Part shown: positions 45,045 through 54,355 of the stretch, piece after piece
How the letters are laid out: each line of letters begins with the position of its first letter
How positions within the stretch are numbered: the stretch's first letter is position 1
Source of the DNA: Pseudomonadota bacterium
GTDB taxonomy: Bacteria; Pseudomonadota; Alphaproteobacteria; Reyranellales; Reyranellaceae
Assembly: GCA_018242505.1 (NCBI GenBank)
Contig: JAFEBU010000034.1
Coordinates: forward strand, 1 to 64,000
Direction: 5' to 3'
Length of the DNA stretch: 64,000 nt
The notes under the pieces: model-generated
What the model was told of the DNA's origin: nothing
What the model saw: only the letters and a program-made list of their open reading frames with translations
Databases searched by the model: none
Position numbers and translations under genes: made by a program

Positions 45045-45614
45045 ATGTCGGACCCCATCAAGCTGGCCGCTTTCTGCGGCAGCCTGCGCAAAGGCTCGTT
45101 TAACCACATGGCACTGCAGGCCTTCATCGAACGTGCGCCCAAGGGTGTCTCGGTCGAGACCATCGAGATCGGCGACTGGCCGCTCTACAATGCCGATATC
45201 CAGGCGCAGGGCTTCCCCGACAAGGTGCAAGCCGCCCAGAAGACCATGCTGGCGGCCGACGGGCTCCTCATTGTCACCCCTGAATACAACTACGGCATCT
45301 CGGGCGTCCTCAAGAACGCCATCGACTGGCTGTCGCGCATGACGCCACAGCCCTTCGCCGGCAAGACCGTAGGCATAATGGGTGCTTCCGGCGGCGTCCT
45401 GGGCACGGCGCGGGCGCAATACCAGCTCCGCCAGACACTGGTGTTCCTCGACGGCCGGCCGATCAACAAGCCCGAGATCATGATCGGCCAGGCGCAGAAC
45501 AAGTTCGTCGACGGCAAGCTCACTGACGAAGCCACAGGCAAGATGCTGGTGGATTTCGGCGTCGCCCTGGCGCTTGCCGTTCGTCAGGCCAAGGCAGCGG
45601 CAACGGTGAAGTGA
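45045..45614 (+). CDS. NADPH-dependent FMN reductase family protein
   Basis: This 189-residue flavodoxin-fold protein has FCGSLRKGSFNHMALQAF (the FMN phosphate loop), LLIVTPEYNYGISGVLKNAIDWLS and VGIMGASGGVLGTARAQYQL. Relatives reduce quinones, azo dyes or chromate, or supply FMNH2. The gene diverges from the DUF917 operon and overlaps a methyltransferase by GTGA. It may supply reducing power to a neighbour, but the link is not shown. Confidence 0.88.
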   Translation: MSDPIKLAAFCGSLRKGSFNHMALQAFIERAPKGVSVETIEIGDWPLYNADIQAQGFPDKVQAAQKTMLAADGLLIVTPEYNYGISGVLKNAIDWLSRMTPQPFAGKTVGIMGASGGVLGTARAQYQLRQTLVFLDGRPINKPEIMIGQAQNKFVDGKLTDEATGKMLVDFGVALALAVRQAKAAATVK

Positions 45615-46324
45615 CCCAGAACATCTACGATAATCCGGAGTTCTTCACAGGTTACAGTGCGCTGCCGCGCTCCGTGCAGGGTTTGGACGCGGCGCCGGAA
45701 TGGCCGGCGTTGCGGGCCATGCTGCCGGACCTGCAGGGCCGGCATGTAGTCGATCTCGGCTGCGGCTTTGGCTGGTTCTGCCGTTTCGCCCGCGAAGCCG
45801 GCGCGAGGAGCGTTCTGGGCATCGATGTCTCGGAGAACATGCTCGCCCGGGCCCGAGAAATGACGGCGGACCCGGCGATCGCCTATCGCCGCGCCGATCT
45901 CGAGACGCTGACCCTGACCGAAGGCGCGTTCGATCTCGTCTACAGCTCCCTTACCTTGCACTACCTCAGCAATCTCGCGGCGCTGTTCGATACGATCCAT
46001 CAGGCGCTCGGGCCGGGCGGCCGGTTCGTCTTCTCGATCGAGCACCCGATCTATACCGCCCCCAGCGCGCCCGGATGGGCGAGCAATGCCTGGCCCGTCA
46101 ACGGCTATCTCACCGAGGGGCCGCGCACGACCGACTGGCTCGCCAAAGGCGTGATCAAGCAGCACCGCACGATCGCGACTTACCTCAATCTGCTGATCTT
46201 GACCGGCTTCTCGGTCCTCAGGATCGAGGAATGGGGGCCGACGGACGCGCAGATCGCGGCGCACCCCGAATGGGCCTGCGAGCGCGAGAGGCCGCCCTTC
46301 CTGCTGGTTTCCGGCGGCCGTTAG
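45611..46324 (+). CDS. Class I SAM-dependent methyltransferase
   Basis: This is a 237-residue Rossmann-fold methyltransferase. VVDLGCGFGWFCRFAREAGA is motif I, LGIDVSENMLARAREM binds the SAM ribose, FDLVYSSLTLHYL is motif IV and GGRFVFSIEHPIY motif V. The IEHPIY and SNAWPVNGY segments suggest a small-molecule (Bud23/UbiE-like) substrate. It starts at GTG 45611, overlapping the reductase stop by four bases. Its stop interlocks with that of the convergent FAD monooxygenase (TTAG, 46321-46324). Confidence 0.87.
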   Translation: MTQNIYDNPEFFTGYSALPRSVQGLDAAPEWPALRAMLPDLQGRHVVDLGCGFGWFCRFAREAGARSVLGIDVSENMLARAREMTADPAIAYRRADLETLTLTEGAFDLVYSSLTLHYLSNLAALFDTIHQALGPGGRFVFSIEHPIYTAPSAPGWASNAWPVNGYLTEGPRTTDWLAKGVIKQHRTIATYLNLLILTGFSVLRIEEWGPTDAQIAAHPEWACERERPPFLLVSGGR

Positions 46325-47532
46325 CCCGGGCTCGTGCGGACATGCTCGGGCCGCACGCCCATACCCATCAGTCGCGCCGGCAAACGCCGCAGCACGGGGA
46401 ACCATTGCATCAGGCGCACGATGAACGGCACCTCGACCTTGCCGCCGTCGGTGCCGGCGAGCGAAGGCGCGATGATGCGGTCCTGCAGGAAAACCTGGGC
46501 GGCCTGTGTTGCGCGCGCCGGGAACAGGCGCCTTTCCTGCACGGCGGCGAGATCCGAGTCTTCCAGACGTCCCTCGCGCAGCGGTGCGGCCAGGATGTTC
46601 GATGCCGCCACGGCGTCCTGGATGGCGATGTTGATGCCGACGCCGCCGATCGGCGACATGGTATGGGCGGCATCGCCGATGCAGAGCATGCCCGGCTTCC
46701 ACCATTGCTTCAGGCGATCCACGCCAACCGTCAGCAGTTTGAGATCGTCCATGGTCCGGAGTTCGCCGACGCGGTCGGCGAAGGCGGGCATCAGCCGTGA
46801 AATCGTGGCACGCACCTTCTCGATGCCCGCGGCGCGCACCTTCTCCGCCGAGCCCTTGGCAATGACATAGGCGCATTGCCAATAATCGCCGCGATCGAGC
46901 ATCACCAGGATACTGCCGGCGTCGAAACGGCCCATCATTTCCTCGGGATCGCCCGCCTTGTGCGCGAGGCGGAACCACAGCACATCCATCGGCGCCCCCA
47001 GCACATCGACTTCGAGCCCTGCCTTCGCTCGCACCGTCGAGTGGCGGCCGTCGGCGCCGACAACGAGATCGGCGTGGATCTCCACTGTTGCCCCACTCAC
47101 CATCGCGCGCACGCCGCAGACGCGGCCATCCGCTTCGATCAGCTCCTGCACGTCAGCCTGCATGAGAAGCGCGAAGTCCGGGTACTGCCGGCCATGGGCG
47201 GCGAGGAAGGCGAGGAAATCCCATTGCGGCATCATCGCGATGTAGCGGCAACGCACGGGCAGATGGGAGAAGTCGGCGATCTGCACGCGCGTGTCGCCGA
47301 ACTGGCCGGCAAAGCGCGAGATCTTGTGATGTGGCAACTTCAGGAAATCGTCGAGCAGACCGAGCTCGTCGATCACGTTCAGCGTCGAGGGATGGACGGT
47401 ATCGCCGCGGAAATCTCGCAGGAAGTCGGCATGTTTTTCCAGCACTGCAACCGTGACGCCGGCTCTTGCCAGCAGGAAGCCCAGCATCATGCCGGCCGGA
47501 CCGCCGCCCACGATGCAGCACTGGACCTTCAT
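46321..47532 (-). CDS. FAD-dependent monooxygenase (group A type)
   Basis: This 403-residue flavoprotein has the ADP-binding CCIVGGGPAGMMLGFLLARA, the DG motif in DLVVGADGRHSTVRAKAG and the FAD motif CIGDAAHTMSPIGGVGINIA. It is of the p-hydroxybenzoate-hydroxylase type, which uses NAD(P)H and O2 to hydroxylate aromatic or heteroaromatic rings. I start at ATG 47532, which overlaps the AroM stop; a much longer open frame in the same phase runs on to 49062 but crosses two other genes. It is the last gene of the transporter-AroM unit. Confidence 0.87.
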   Translation of the reverse strand: MKVQCCIVGGGPAGMMLGFLLARAGVTVAVLEKHADFLRDFRGDTVHPSTLNVIDELGLLDDFLKLPHHKISRFAGQFGDTRVQIADFSHLPVRCRYIAMMPQWDFLAFLAAHGRQYPDFALLMQADVQELIEADGRVCGVRAMVSGATVEIHADLVVGADGRHSTVRAKAGLEVDVLGAPMDVLWFRLAHKAGDPEEMMGRFDAGSILVMLDRGDYWQCAYVIAKGSAEKVRAAGIEKVRATISRLMPAFADRVGELRTMDDLKLLTVGVDRLKQWWKPGMLCIGDAAHTMSPIGGVGINIAIQDAVAASNILAAPLREGRLEDSDLAAVQERRLFPARATQAAQVFLQDRIIAPSLAGTDGGKVEVPFIVRLMQWFPVLRRLPARLMGMGVRPEHVRTSPG

Positions 47533-48200
47533 TCCAGCATTTCCCTCAGCACCCGGCCGGTCGCGGTGATGGCGAGCAGGGTCGGCACGACGAGCGCCGG
47601 CTTCACCTGCTCCTTGGTCGTGGGCGTATAGCTCATGCAGTCCATGGCGACGAGATCGGGCTTCTTCGCGGCCAAACGGCGCGCCGCCGCGGCCGCGCCA
47701 TGGGCATCGGCGCTCGGCGCCAGGGCCTCGGCCACGATCTCGAGGCCGGGCCGCGCCCACTTCGCCGCAAGCTTCTCCGCCTGCTCGGCCAGCGGGATCA
47801 GAAGCCCCAGCCGGCCCTGCGGCAGCAGGCCGGTCGCAAGCCCATTCAAGACGCGTGACGGGAAAAGCACGCCCTCGTCGCCGGCCATCGGCGGGAAATC
47901 GCCGGTGCAGGCATAGACGATCGCATCGCAGCCATCGTCGCGCAGCCGCGCGATCGCGTCGGGCGAGCGGGCGATCACGGCCTTCTTGGAGATTTTCACG
48001 TCGCGGTCGCCGCGCAGGCGCGTGTAGAGCGTATCGCCACCGCTTTCGGGCTTCGCCTGGTCGATCTCGGCATCGCTCAGCCCGTCGAGCGCGCCGCGCA
48101 GCACGACCTTGGTGCCGGCCGGCGCATGCTGCGCGAACAGCGCGGCAATGTCGTCGCGCGGCGCCTGACCGATGGTGATGATACCGAGCGTACGACCCAT
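47529..48200 (-). CDS. AroM family protein
   Basis: This 223-residue protein matches the AroM family: LGIITIGQAPRDDIAALFAQ at the start, DAIVYACTGDFPP, VLFPSRVLNGLATGLLP, LVAMDCMSYTPTTKEQVKPA at the end. The name comes from the E. coli aro regulon but the function is unknown. It resembles the aspartate-racemase or decarboxylase-type fold with cysteines (YACTG, DCMSY). Genes of this family recur beside hydantoinase/DUF917 genes (from general knowledge). ATGA overlap with the monooxygenase. Confidence 0.85.
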   Translation of the reverse strand: MGRTLGIITIGQAPRDDIAALFAQHAPAGTKVVLRGALDGLSDAEIDQAKPESGGDTLYTRLRGDRDVKISKKAVIARSPDAIARLRDDGCDAIVYACTGDFPPMAGDEGVLFPSRVLNGLATGLLPQGRLGLLIPLAEQAEKLAAKWARPGLEIVAEALAPSADAHGAAAAARRLAAKKPDLVAMDCMSYTPTTKEQVKPALVVPTLLAITATGRVLREMLE

Positions 48201-48209
48201 AATTTTCTC

Positions 48210-49187
48210 CTACGATTCCAACGGCACCACGTCGGTGTCGTTCCAGGCAAGTCCCACTGCATCGCCGGCAGCCCGCGGGCTGCGTTCGCCGGAGTGCGTT
48301 TCGCGGGCAAGATACGTGCGGCCGCCCGCCGCCACGCGATAGAGCGTCGCGCCGCCCAGGAAATTTGCTGTTTCGACCGTGCCCTCGAGCCGCGCATCGG
48401 CCACCGGCACCAACCGGATCTTCTCGGGCCGAAGCGCACCGGGACACGGGCCATCGTCCAGAAGATTGATCTCGCCGATGAAGTCGGCGACGAACCGCGT
48501 GCGCGGCCGCTCGTAGATCTCGGTCGGCGCGCCCACCTGCTCGACCCGACCCTTGTTCATGACGGCGATGCGGTCGCTCATGGCCAGCGCCTCTTCCTGG
48601 TCGTGCGTCACGAACACCAGCGTGACGCCGAGCCTCTGCTGCAGTTCCTTCAGCTCGAACTGCATCTGCTGGCGGAGCTTGCGGTCGAGTGCGCCCAGCG
48701 GCTCGTCGCACAGAAGCACGCGCGGCTCGATCACCAGGGCACGTGCGAGCGCCACGCGCTGCTGCTGGCCGCCGGAGAGCTGACCCGGCCGGCGCTCCTC
48801 CAGGCCCGTCAGTGCGACCTGTGCCAGGGCGGCGGCAACGCGCTTGGCGATCTCGGGCCTGGGCACATCGCGCATGCGAAGCCCGAAGGCCACGTTCTCC
48901 GCCACCGTGCGATGGGGGAAAAGTGCGTAGGACTGGAACACCATGCCCATGTCGCGCCGATGAACGGGGACGTCGGTGATGTCCTGGCCGCCGACATGGA
49001 CACGACCGGAATCGGGCATCTCGAAGCCTGCGATCATGCGCAACGACGTGGTCTTGCCGCAACCCGACGGCCCCAGCAGCGAGAAGAACTCGCCGGCCCT
49101 GATGTCGAGCGTGACGGCGTCGACGGCAACCACCTTGCCGTCGAAGGTCTTGGTGACGCAGTCCAGCTTGATTGTCGCGGAAGTCAT
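48210..49187 (-). CDS. ABC importer ATP-binding protein (polyamine type)
   Basis: This 325-residue ATPase has Walker [16 protein letters not shown], signature [15 protein letters not shown] and Walker [13 protein letters not shown], and a C-terminal TOBE domain of about 80 residues. It is of the PotA type, energising the two permeases encoded upstream. The AroM gene begins 9 bases downstream. The transported ligand is unknown. Confidence 0.92.
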   Translation of the reverse strand: MTSATIKLDCVTKTFDGKVVAVDAVTLDIRAGEFFSLLGPSGCGKTTSLRMIAGFEMPDSGRVHVGGQDITDVPVHRRDMGMVFQSYALFPHRTVAENVAFGLRMRDVPRPEIAKRVAAALAQVALTGLEERRPGQLSGGQQQRVALARALVIEPRVLLCDEPLGALDRKLRQQMQFELKELQQRLGVTLVFVTHDQEEALAMSDRIAVMNKGRVEQVGAPTEIYERPRTRFVADFIGEINLLDDGPCPGALRPEKIRLVPVADARLEGTVETANFLGGATLYRVAAGGRTYLARETHSGERSPRAAGDAVGLAWNDTDVVPLES

Positions 49188-49216
49188 CTACGCCGCACTT
49201 GGAATGACACGCCCCG

Positions 49217-50278
49217 TCAGCCTTTGAGGATCTTCGTCACGCGGGCGTCGATGTCGTCCTTGCGGGCGTTGTACCATTTCCAGTCGGGCTGGATCAGGGT
49301 CGCCACCTTCTCGGGCGTGGTGAGAAGCTTGGCATCGTACTTGGCCTCGAGCTTCACCTTCTTGTTGGCCGGTGAATACCACACCCCCTCGGCCAGCAGC
49401 TTCTGCACGTCGGGCCGCAGCATGTAGTCGATGTAGGCGAAGGCCAGTTCCTTCACCTTGGAGCCCGGCGTGACATTCAGCACCTGCTCCAGCGCCATCA
49501 CGCCCTCGCTCGGGCTGCAGAAATCGACCGGCTGGCGATTGGCGCCCTCGTAGCGATAGACGCCGGAATCGTGGATGACGCCTTCGACCACCTCGCCCGA
49601 CAGCAGCATCTTTTCCATCTGGCCGGTGAAATCGACCAATTTGATGGGCTTCAGCTGTTCCAGCGCCTTGTAGGCGGCGTCGAGATCCTGCAGCCCCTTG
49701 CCATAGATCTTGCCCAGCATCATGAGATGGCACTGGCCGAGGCTGTTGACCGGAATGAGATAGCCGCCGCGGGCGCCGGCGAGCTTTGGATCGGCCAGGT
49801 CCTTCCACGACTTGGGCGGCGTAATGCCCTTGTCGGTCCGGTAGCCGAGCCCGATCGCCGAGGTGAAGATCGAGACGCCGACGATCTTGTCGCTCACCGC
49901 ATAGGGATAGACGTCGGCCACGTTCGGCACCTCCTTGGCCGTGATCTTGTCCATCACCAAACCGTCGACGACGGAAAGCCATTGCTCGTTGGAGTTGGTG
50001 TGCAGCACGTCATAGAGCGGGTCGTTCCGGGGACTGACCTGCAGCTTGGGCACATACGGGAAGGCCTGGTCGGCCGAGACGGTGCAGCCATGCTCCTTCT
50101 CGAAGGCCGGCAGGACCGTCGCCTTCATGATGTCGCCCCATTTGCCGCCCCAGGTGGTGATCTTGAGCGTCTTGGTCTCGGCATGAAGGATCGCCGGCGC
50201 ACCGAAGGACGCGGCGGCGGCCAGGCCGGCGCCGGTGCGGAGCAGGGCCCGTCTTGAAACCGGAGGGCGTGTAGTCAT
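49217..50278 (-). CDS. ABC importer substrate-binding protein (polyamine/PotD type)
   Basis: This is a 353-residue periplasmic binding protein. SRRALLRTGAGLAAAASFG with twin arginines and a hydrophobic stretch shows Tat export. KITTWGGKWGDIMKATVLPA is the typical PotD-like start, and QPDWKWYNARKDDIDARV is near the C-terminus. It lies between permeases and ATPase genes with about 23- and 29-base spacers. Ligands of this family include polyamines, opines and unusual organic cations or amines. Confidence 0.9.
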   Translation of the reverse strand: MTTRPPVSRRALLRTGAGLAAAASFGAPAILHAETKTLKITTWGGKWGDIMKATVLPAFEKEHGCTVSADQAFPYVPKLQVSPRNDPLYDVLHTNSNEQWLSVVDGLVMDKITAKEVPNVADVYPYAVSDKIVGVSIFTSAIGLGYRTDKGITPPKSWKDLADPKLAGARGGYLIPVNSLGQCHLMMLGKIYGKGLQDLDAAYKALEQLKPIKLVDFTGQMEKMLLSGEVVEGVIHDSGVYRYEGANRQPVDFCSPSEGVMALEQVLNVTPGSKVKELAFAYIDYMLRPDVQKLLAEGVWYSPANKKVKLEAKYDAKLLTTPEKVATLIQPDWKWYNARKDDIDARVTKILKG

Positions 50279-50301
50279 GATCGAAGTCTCCTGTGTGACG
50301 T

Positions 50302-51117
50302 TCAGAGTTTAACGTAGGCTTTGAGGCCGATCAGCCTTTCCAGCGCCAGAACCACCGCCAGTGCCAGCAAGATCGAGACCATCGACGCCGCCGCGATGGC
50401 ACCATCGAGGTCGAATTTCATGTAGTTGAACAGGACCACCGGCAGGGTCTCGCCCTTGGGAACGACCAGGAAGAGCGAGACCGGGAACTGGTCGAACGAC
50501 ACGATGAAGGCGAAGACGCCGCCGGCGAAAACGCCCGGCTGGATCAGCGGCAGGGTGACCTCGAAGAAGACGCGGGCCGGGCTTGCGCCCAGCACCGACG
50601 CCGCCTCCTCGATTCGCCGGTCGAAATTGTGCAGGACCGCCAGGGTCGTACGCAGCACATAGGGCACCGCGATCAACGTGTGCGCCATGATCAGGCCCCA
50701 CAACGGCCGGCCGATGCCCGAAAGCAGGTAGCTCTGGAACAACGCGAGGCCGGTCAGGATCGCCGGCAGCATCAGGGGCGACATGAAGAAGGCGGTCAGG
50801 AAAGCCCGCCCCGGCAGATTGCCGCGCGCCAGCGCCAGCGCGCAGGCGCCGCCGATCACGACCGACAGCACCAGCACGCAGGCCGCGATCCAGAGCGAAA
50901 GCCACAGGGAACGCATGAAGTCGGCGGTCTCGAAGAACTTGTCGAACCAGTGCAGGGTGACGCCGACCGGGGGGAAGGAGATGTAGGGCGTCGGATTGAG
51001 GGCGAACACCAGGACGATGGCGATCGGCGCCAGCAGGAAGGCCAGCAGCAGGAGATTGAGGCCGAGATAGGCGGCCTTACCCAGATCGAACGGCTGCTTG
51101 TTCGGCGGCATGCTCAT
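50302..51117 (-). CDS. ABC importer permease (PotC type)
   Basis: This is a 271-residue permease with six membrane segments. The EAA-type loop EEAASVLGASPARVFFEVTL contacts the ATPase. The start overlaps the stop of the upstream permease by 4 bases (ATGA), a strict coupling. It is the C-type subunit of a polyamine-like importer. Confidence 0.92.
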   Translation of the reverse strand: MSMPPNKQPFDLGKAAYLGLNLLLLAFLLAPIAIVLVFALNPTPYISFPPVGVTLHWFDKFFETADFMRSLWLSLWIAACVLVLSVVIGGACALALARGNLPGRAFLTAFFMSPLMLPAILTGLALFQSYLLSGIGRPLWGLIMAHTLIAVPYVLRTTLAVLHNFDRRIEEAASVLGASPARVFFEVTLPLIQPGVFAGGVFAFIVSFDQFPVSLFLVVPKGETLPVVLFNYMKFDLDGAIAAASMVSILLALAVVLALERLIGLKAYVKL

Positions 51118-51995
51118 GCCAATCCCTGCTCGCCGGAGAGCCGCGTCAGGATGCGGTTGTAGGCGACCACGATCACCAGGCTGACGGCGAGCAGGATCAC
51201 GCCCAGCGCGCCGGCGAAGCCCGGGTTGAAGCTGGTGCCGACCTGCTGGGCGATCAGCATCGGCAGGGTGAGCACGTTCGTTCCGCCCATCAGCGACGGA
51301 GTGACGTAGGCGCTGATCGACAGTGCGAACACCAGCAGCGAGCCGGCAAGGATGCCCGGCAGGCTGAGCGGGAGAGTGACTTCGGCGAAGGCGCGCAGTC
51401 GACCGGCGCCTAGGCTGCGTGCCGCCTGCTCGAACCGCTCGTCGATGCGGCCGATCACGCCGATCAAGGTCAGCACCATGAACGGCACATAGATATGGAC
51501 CAGCGCCACCACCGTGCCGAACTCGTTGTACATCAGGGGCAGCGGCTTATGGATCAGGCCCCAGGAGATCAACGTGGTGTTGATCACACCCTTGTCCTGC
51601 AGGATGGTCATCCAGGCGAAGGTGCGCACGACAATGCCTGTAAGCAGCGGCGTGATCACCGCCATCAACGCCAGCGCATGACCGAGCCGCGACTGCATGC
51701 GGGCCATCCAGTGTGCCAGCGGGTAGCCGATCAGCAGCGAGGCAACGGTGGTGACGAGGCCGATGCGCAATGTTTCCCATAGCGCATCGTGGAAGATGCC
51801 CGCGTTGTCCTCGATGAAACGCTGGTAGTGGCGCGTCGTCACGACGGCGTGGGGATTGCCGATCGGGTTCGACGAGAAGAACGACATCGCCACCATGACG
51901 GCAAACGGCAGCACGAAGAACAGTATGAACAGCAGCAGCGCCGGCGCGATCAGCCAGGCGATCGGCGATGGGCGGCGGGAAACGACGGCGGGCAT
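51114..51995 (-). CDS. ABC importer permease (PotB type)
   Basis: This is a 293-residue permease with about six membrane segments. The EAA loop is FEQAARSLGAGRLRAFAEVT. It is the first gene of the importer operon 51995-46321. Upstream lies a 300-base gap with a palindrome at 52022-52041. No promoter hexamers are obvious. Confidence 0.9.
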   Translation of the reverse strand: MPAVVSRRPSPIAWLIAPALLLFILFFVLPFAVMVAMSFFSSNPIGNPHAVVTTRHYQRFIEDNAGIFHDALWETLRIGLVTTVASLLIGYPLAHWMARMQSRLGHALALMAVITPLLTGIVVRTFAWMTILQDKGVINTTLISWGLIHKPLPLMYNEFGTVVALVHIYVPFMVLTLIGVIGRIDERFEQAARSLGAGRLRAFAEVTLPLSLPGILAGSLLVFALSISAYVTPSLMGGTNVLTLPMLIAQQVGTSFNPGFAGALGVILLAVSLVIVVAYNRILTRLSGEQGLA

Positions 51996-52298
51996 GCGGC
52001 CGCCATCTAACCAGCTAGGGCCGCGCGACTCCAGTCGCGCGTCTTCGTCCCAGCGAGATAAGATCGCGCCACTTCAGCGCGCAGGTCACCGCACGCAGTG
52101 GCGCCCCCCGGCCACCGACGACCAGGCCGCCCGACGGCGGCGAGCAATCGCGGTGACCTCAAGGGATGCAGGATCGCCCAACCCTGCTCGTTCAGCCCGA
52201 TCAGTTCGATCGCACCGGACGGCACGACCTTGGCGGTCGGCAAGAGCTGGATCTGCCCGGGTTTTCTGACATTCGGCGTCCGTGCATCGCTTTCCGCG
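51996..52298. other. Intergenic region before the ABC operon
   Basis: This 303-base region sits between soxB (minus, ending at 52299) and the ABC permease gene (minus, starting at 51995). It holds a perfect palindrome and one chance open frame on the minus strand, 52007-52243. I see no clear hairpin terminator for sox here and no promoter hexamers. Confidence 0.4.
52022..52041. repeat. Palindromic REP-like element, copy 2
   Basis: CGCGCGACT-CC-AGTCGCGCG has 9-base perfect arms. Its core at 52023-52040 matches the element at 34181-34198 with compensatory changes in one base pair. It lies upstream of the ABC permease gene on the minus strand. Confidence 0.55.
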
Positions 52299-54008
52299 TC
52301 AGGCGGGTTCGTAGCCGGCCGGGTCGGCGCCCAGCACTTTCACATGGCGATTGGGCTCGAGCCGCACCCGCTTCACGTTCTGGAGGTAGCCCGCCACCAC
52401 GTCATATACGGCCGGACCCTCCGTTCCCTGATTGACCGAAGCCCAGCCGCTCACCGTGTATGTCTTGCCCGCCTCGATCTTTTCGCCGGTGCGCAGCAGC
52501 ACCATGTCGGAGATACGCTGGCCAGCGGGCTTGCCGATCTCGATGGTGTAGGAAAGGCCGCCGGTGCGGACCATGTCGCCACCCTGCTGATAATAGGGAT
52601 CGGGGTTGAAAAGATTGTCGGCCACGTCCTCCATCACGTCCTTGAGCTGGGCGCCGGTCATCTCGGTTCGATAGGCCGCGGGATAGGTGATCGCGGTCTG
52701 GTTGAAGAGATCGTCGCCGCAAATTTCCTGGTCGGCCAGCAGGCTCGCGCCGAAGCGGAACCCTGGCGACAGGGCGATCTCGACATCGCGTCCCACCAGA
52801 AGCGCCTGACAGATGAGATCGTCGAACGTGCCGTTGAAATTGCCGCGACGATAGAGGAGCGACTCGGTGTGGCCCAGCACCTTTGCAAGCGTCGCCTCGT
52901 GCGGCACGCGTACTTCGTGGATCAGGCCGGCCATGTCGGGATCGGGGGCGATCACATCGGCCAGCACCGGAATCAGCCGGAAGGCGTAATTCTGGATGCG
53001 TTTGTCGCGCACTTCGAGGTCGAGCCGGGCCAGGAACTTGCCGTGGCTGCCGGCGGCGATCAGCAGCGTATCGCCAACCTTGACGGGCTTGGGCAACGCA
53101 TCGTGCGTGTGGCCGGTCAGGATGACATCGATCCCTTTCACGCGGCCGGCAAGTTTGCGGTCGACGTCGAAGCCGTTGTGGCTCAACAGGACGACGAGAT
53201 CGACGCCTTCGGTGCGAAGCTTGGCGACGCGGGCGGCGAGCTTCTCCTCCTCGATGCCGAACGACCAATCGGGGATCATGTACCGGGGATTGGCGATCGG
53301 CGTGTAAGGGAAGGCCTGGCCGATCACGCCGATGCGCAGGCCGCCGCGCTCGAACACCGCCGAGGGCTGGAACACCGGATCGCCCCAGGTCGAGTCGGTC
53401 ACATTGGCGGCGAGGAACGGGAATTCGAGCTGCTTGATCAGCTCCTGCACGCGGTCGGCGCCGTAGGTGAACTCCCAGTGCGCGGTCATGGCATCGACCT
53501 TGAGCGCATTCATCAGGCGCACCATGTCGGCGCCCTTGTTCGCGAGCGCTGTGAAGCTCCCCTGCCAGGTGTCGCCGCCATCCAACAGCAGCACCTTGCC
53601 CGGGCGCTCGGCGCGAATCGCCTTGATGAGCGCCGCCATCCGGTCGAGACCGCCCATACGGCCAAAGCCCAGCGCCAGCGACTCGAAGTCGGTGCACGAC
53701 AACGCATAGGCGTCGTAGCTGTCCCGCTCGATCCCGTAGGCGGCCAGGAACTTCTCGCCCACCAGATGCGGCGGCAGGCCGCGCGCGGCGCCGACGCCGA
53801 TACTGGCCGAGGGCTCGCGGAAATAGATCGGCACGAGCTGGGCATGCAGGTCGGTGAAGTTGAGCAGCGTCACCTGCCCCATGGCATCGAACTGCAGCAG
53901 GTCGTCCTGCCGGGGTTCGCGGCGCTGCGCGAAGGCGGGATTTGCGGCCGCCAGAGCCGCCGTGGCCATCGCGACCTGCAGCAACTCCCGCCGGCTGAGG
54001 CCAGTCAT
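52299..54008 (-). CDS. soxB: Thiosulfohydrolase SoxB
   Basis: This 569-residue enzyme hydrolyses the terminal sulfate from thiocysteine S-sulfate on SoxY in the periplasm. LSRRELLQVAMATAALAAA is a Tat signal. The metallophosphatase-like core shows NFTDLHAQL (D-x-H), LLDGGDTWQG, TAHWEFTYG, VLLSHNGFDVD and ILTGHTHD, the manganese-site residues. The C-terminal 5'-nucleotidase-like domain begins near residue 350. ATG 54008 keeps the signal; the 4-base gap after soxZ shows operon structure. Confidence 0.95.
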   Translation of the reverse strand: MTGLSRRELLQVAMATAALAAANPAFAQRREPRQDDLLQFDAMGQVTLLNFTDLHAQLVPIYFREPSASIGVGAARGLPPHLVGEKFLAAYGIERDSYDAYALSCTDFESLALGFGRMGGLDRMAALIKAIRAERPGKVLLLDGGDTWQGSFTALANKGADMVRLMNALKVDAMTAHWEFTYGADRVQELIKQLEFPFLAANVTDSTWGDPVFQPSAVFERGGLRIGVIGQAFPYTPIANPRYMIPDWSFGIEEEKLAARVAKLRTEGVDLVVLLSHNGFDVDRKLAGRVKGIDVILTGHTHDALPKPVKVGDTLLIAAGSHGKFLARLDLEVRDKRIQNYAFRLIPVLADVIAPDPDMAGLIHEVRVPHEATLAKVLGHTESLLYRRGNFNGTFDDLICQALLVGRDVEIALSPGFRFGASLLADQEICGDDLFNQTAITYPAAYRTEMTGAQLKDVMEDVADNLFNPDPYYQQGGDMVRTGGLSYTIEIGKPAGQRISDMVLLRTGEKIEAGKTYTVSGWASVNQGTEGPAVYDVVAGYLQNVKRVRLEPNRHVKVLGADPAGYEPA

Positions 54009-54012
54009 GGGG

Positions 54013-54342
54013 TCAGGCGACCTCGATCTTGCTTTCGGCGGACCAGGACTGGTTCTTGTCGTCGGTCCAGGTGAGCTTGAGCGTGCCGCTCTCCTCCACG
54101 CGCAGGAAGAACGACAGGAATGGGTTGGCGGCAATCGCCTGTTCCAGCTTCGCGTCGAGCACCGGCTTGTCGTTGTAGCTCACCTTCATCGAGTTCACGA
54201 TCAGGCGTGGCACGATCTTGCCATCGGCGTCCTTGCGCTGGCCGTTTTCCATCGGATGGGTGATCAGGGTCTTGATCTCGACCACCTCGCCCTTCTTGGC
54301 GGTGGTCGGCACGCGCAGGCGCGGCTTGATGTCGTCGGACAT
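54013..54342 (-). CDS. soxZ: Thiosulfate oxidation carrier subunit SoxZ
   Basis: This is a 109-residue partner of SoxY, giving an immunoglobulin-like beta fold: VPTTAKKGEVVEIKTLITHP at the start and FFLRVEESGTLKLTWTDDKN at the end. It has no signal peptide and is expected to travel with SoxY by Tat. It starts at ATG 54342, following AGGAGAG, 13 bases after soxY. Confidence 0.94.
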   Translation of the reverse strand: MSDDIKPRLRVPTTAKKGEVVEIKTLITHPMENGQRKDADGKIVPRLIVNSMKVSYNDKPVLDAKLEQAIAANPFLSFFLRVEESGTLKLTWTDDKNQSWSAESKIEVA

Positions 54343-54355
54343 TTAACTCTCCTGC

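Noticed and set aside
46321..49062. A 913-codon frame that extends the FAD monooxygenase upstream
   Set aside because: It runs antisense-free but over the AroM and ABC ATPase genes in another frame; the monooxygenase proper starts at ATG 47532 with a perfect FAD motif.
52007..52243. A 78-codon minus-strand frame upstream of the ABC operon
   Set aside because: It includes the palindrome at 52022-52041 and has no family; likely chance.
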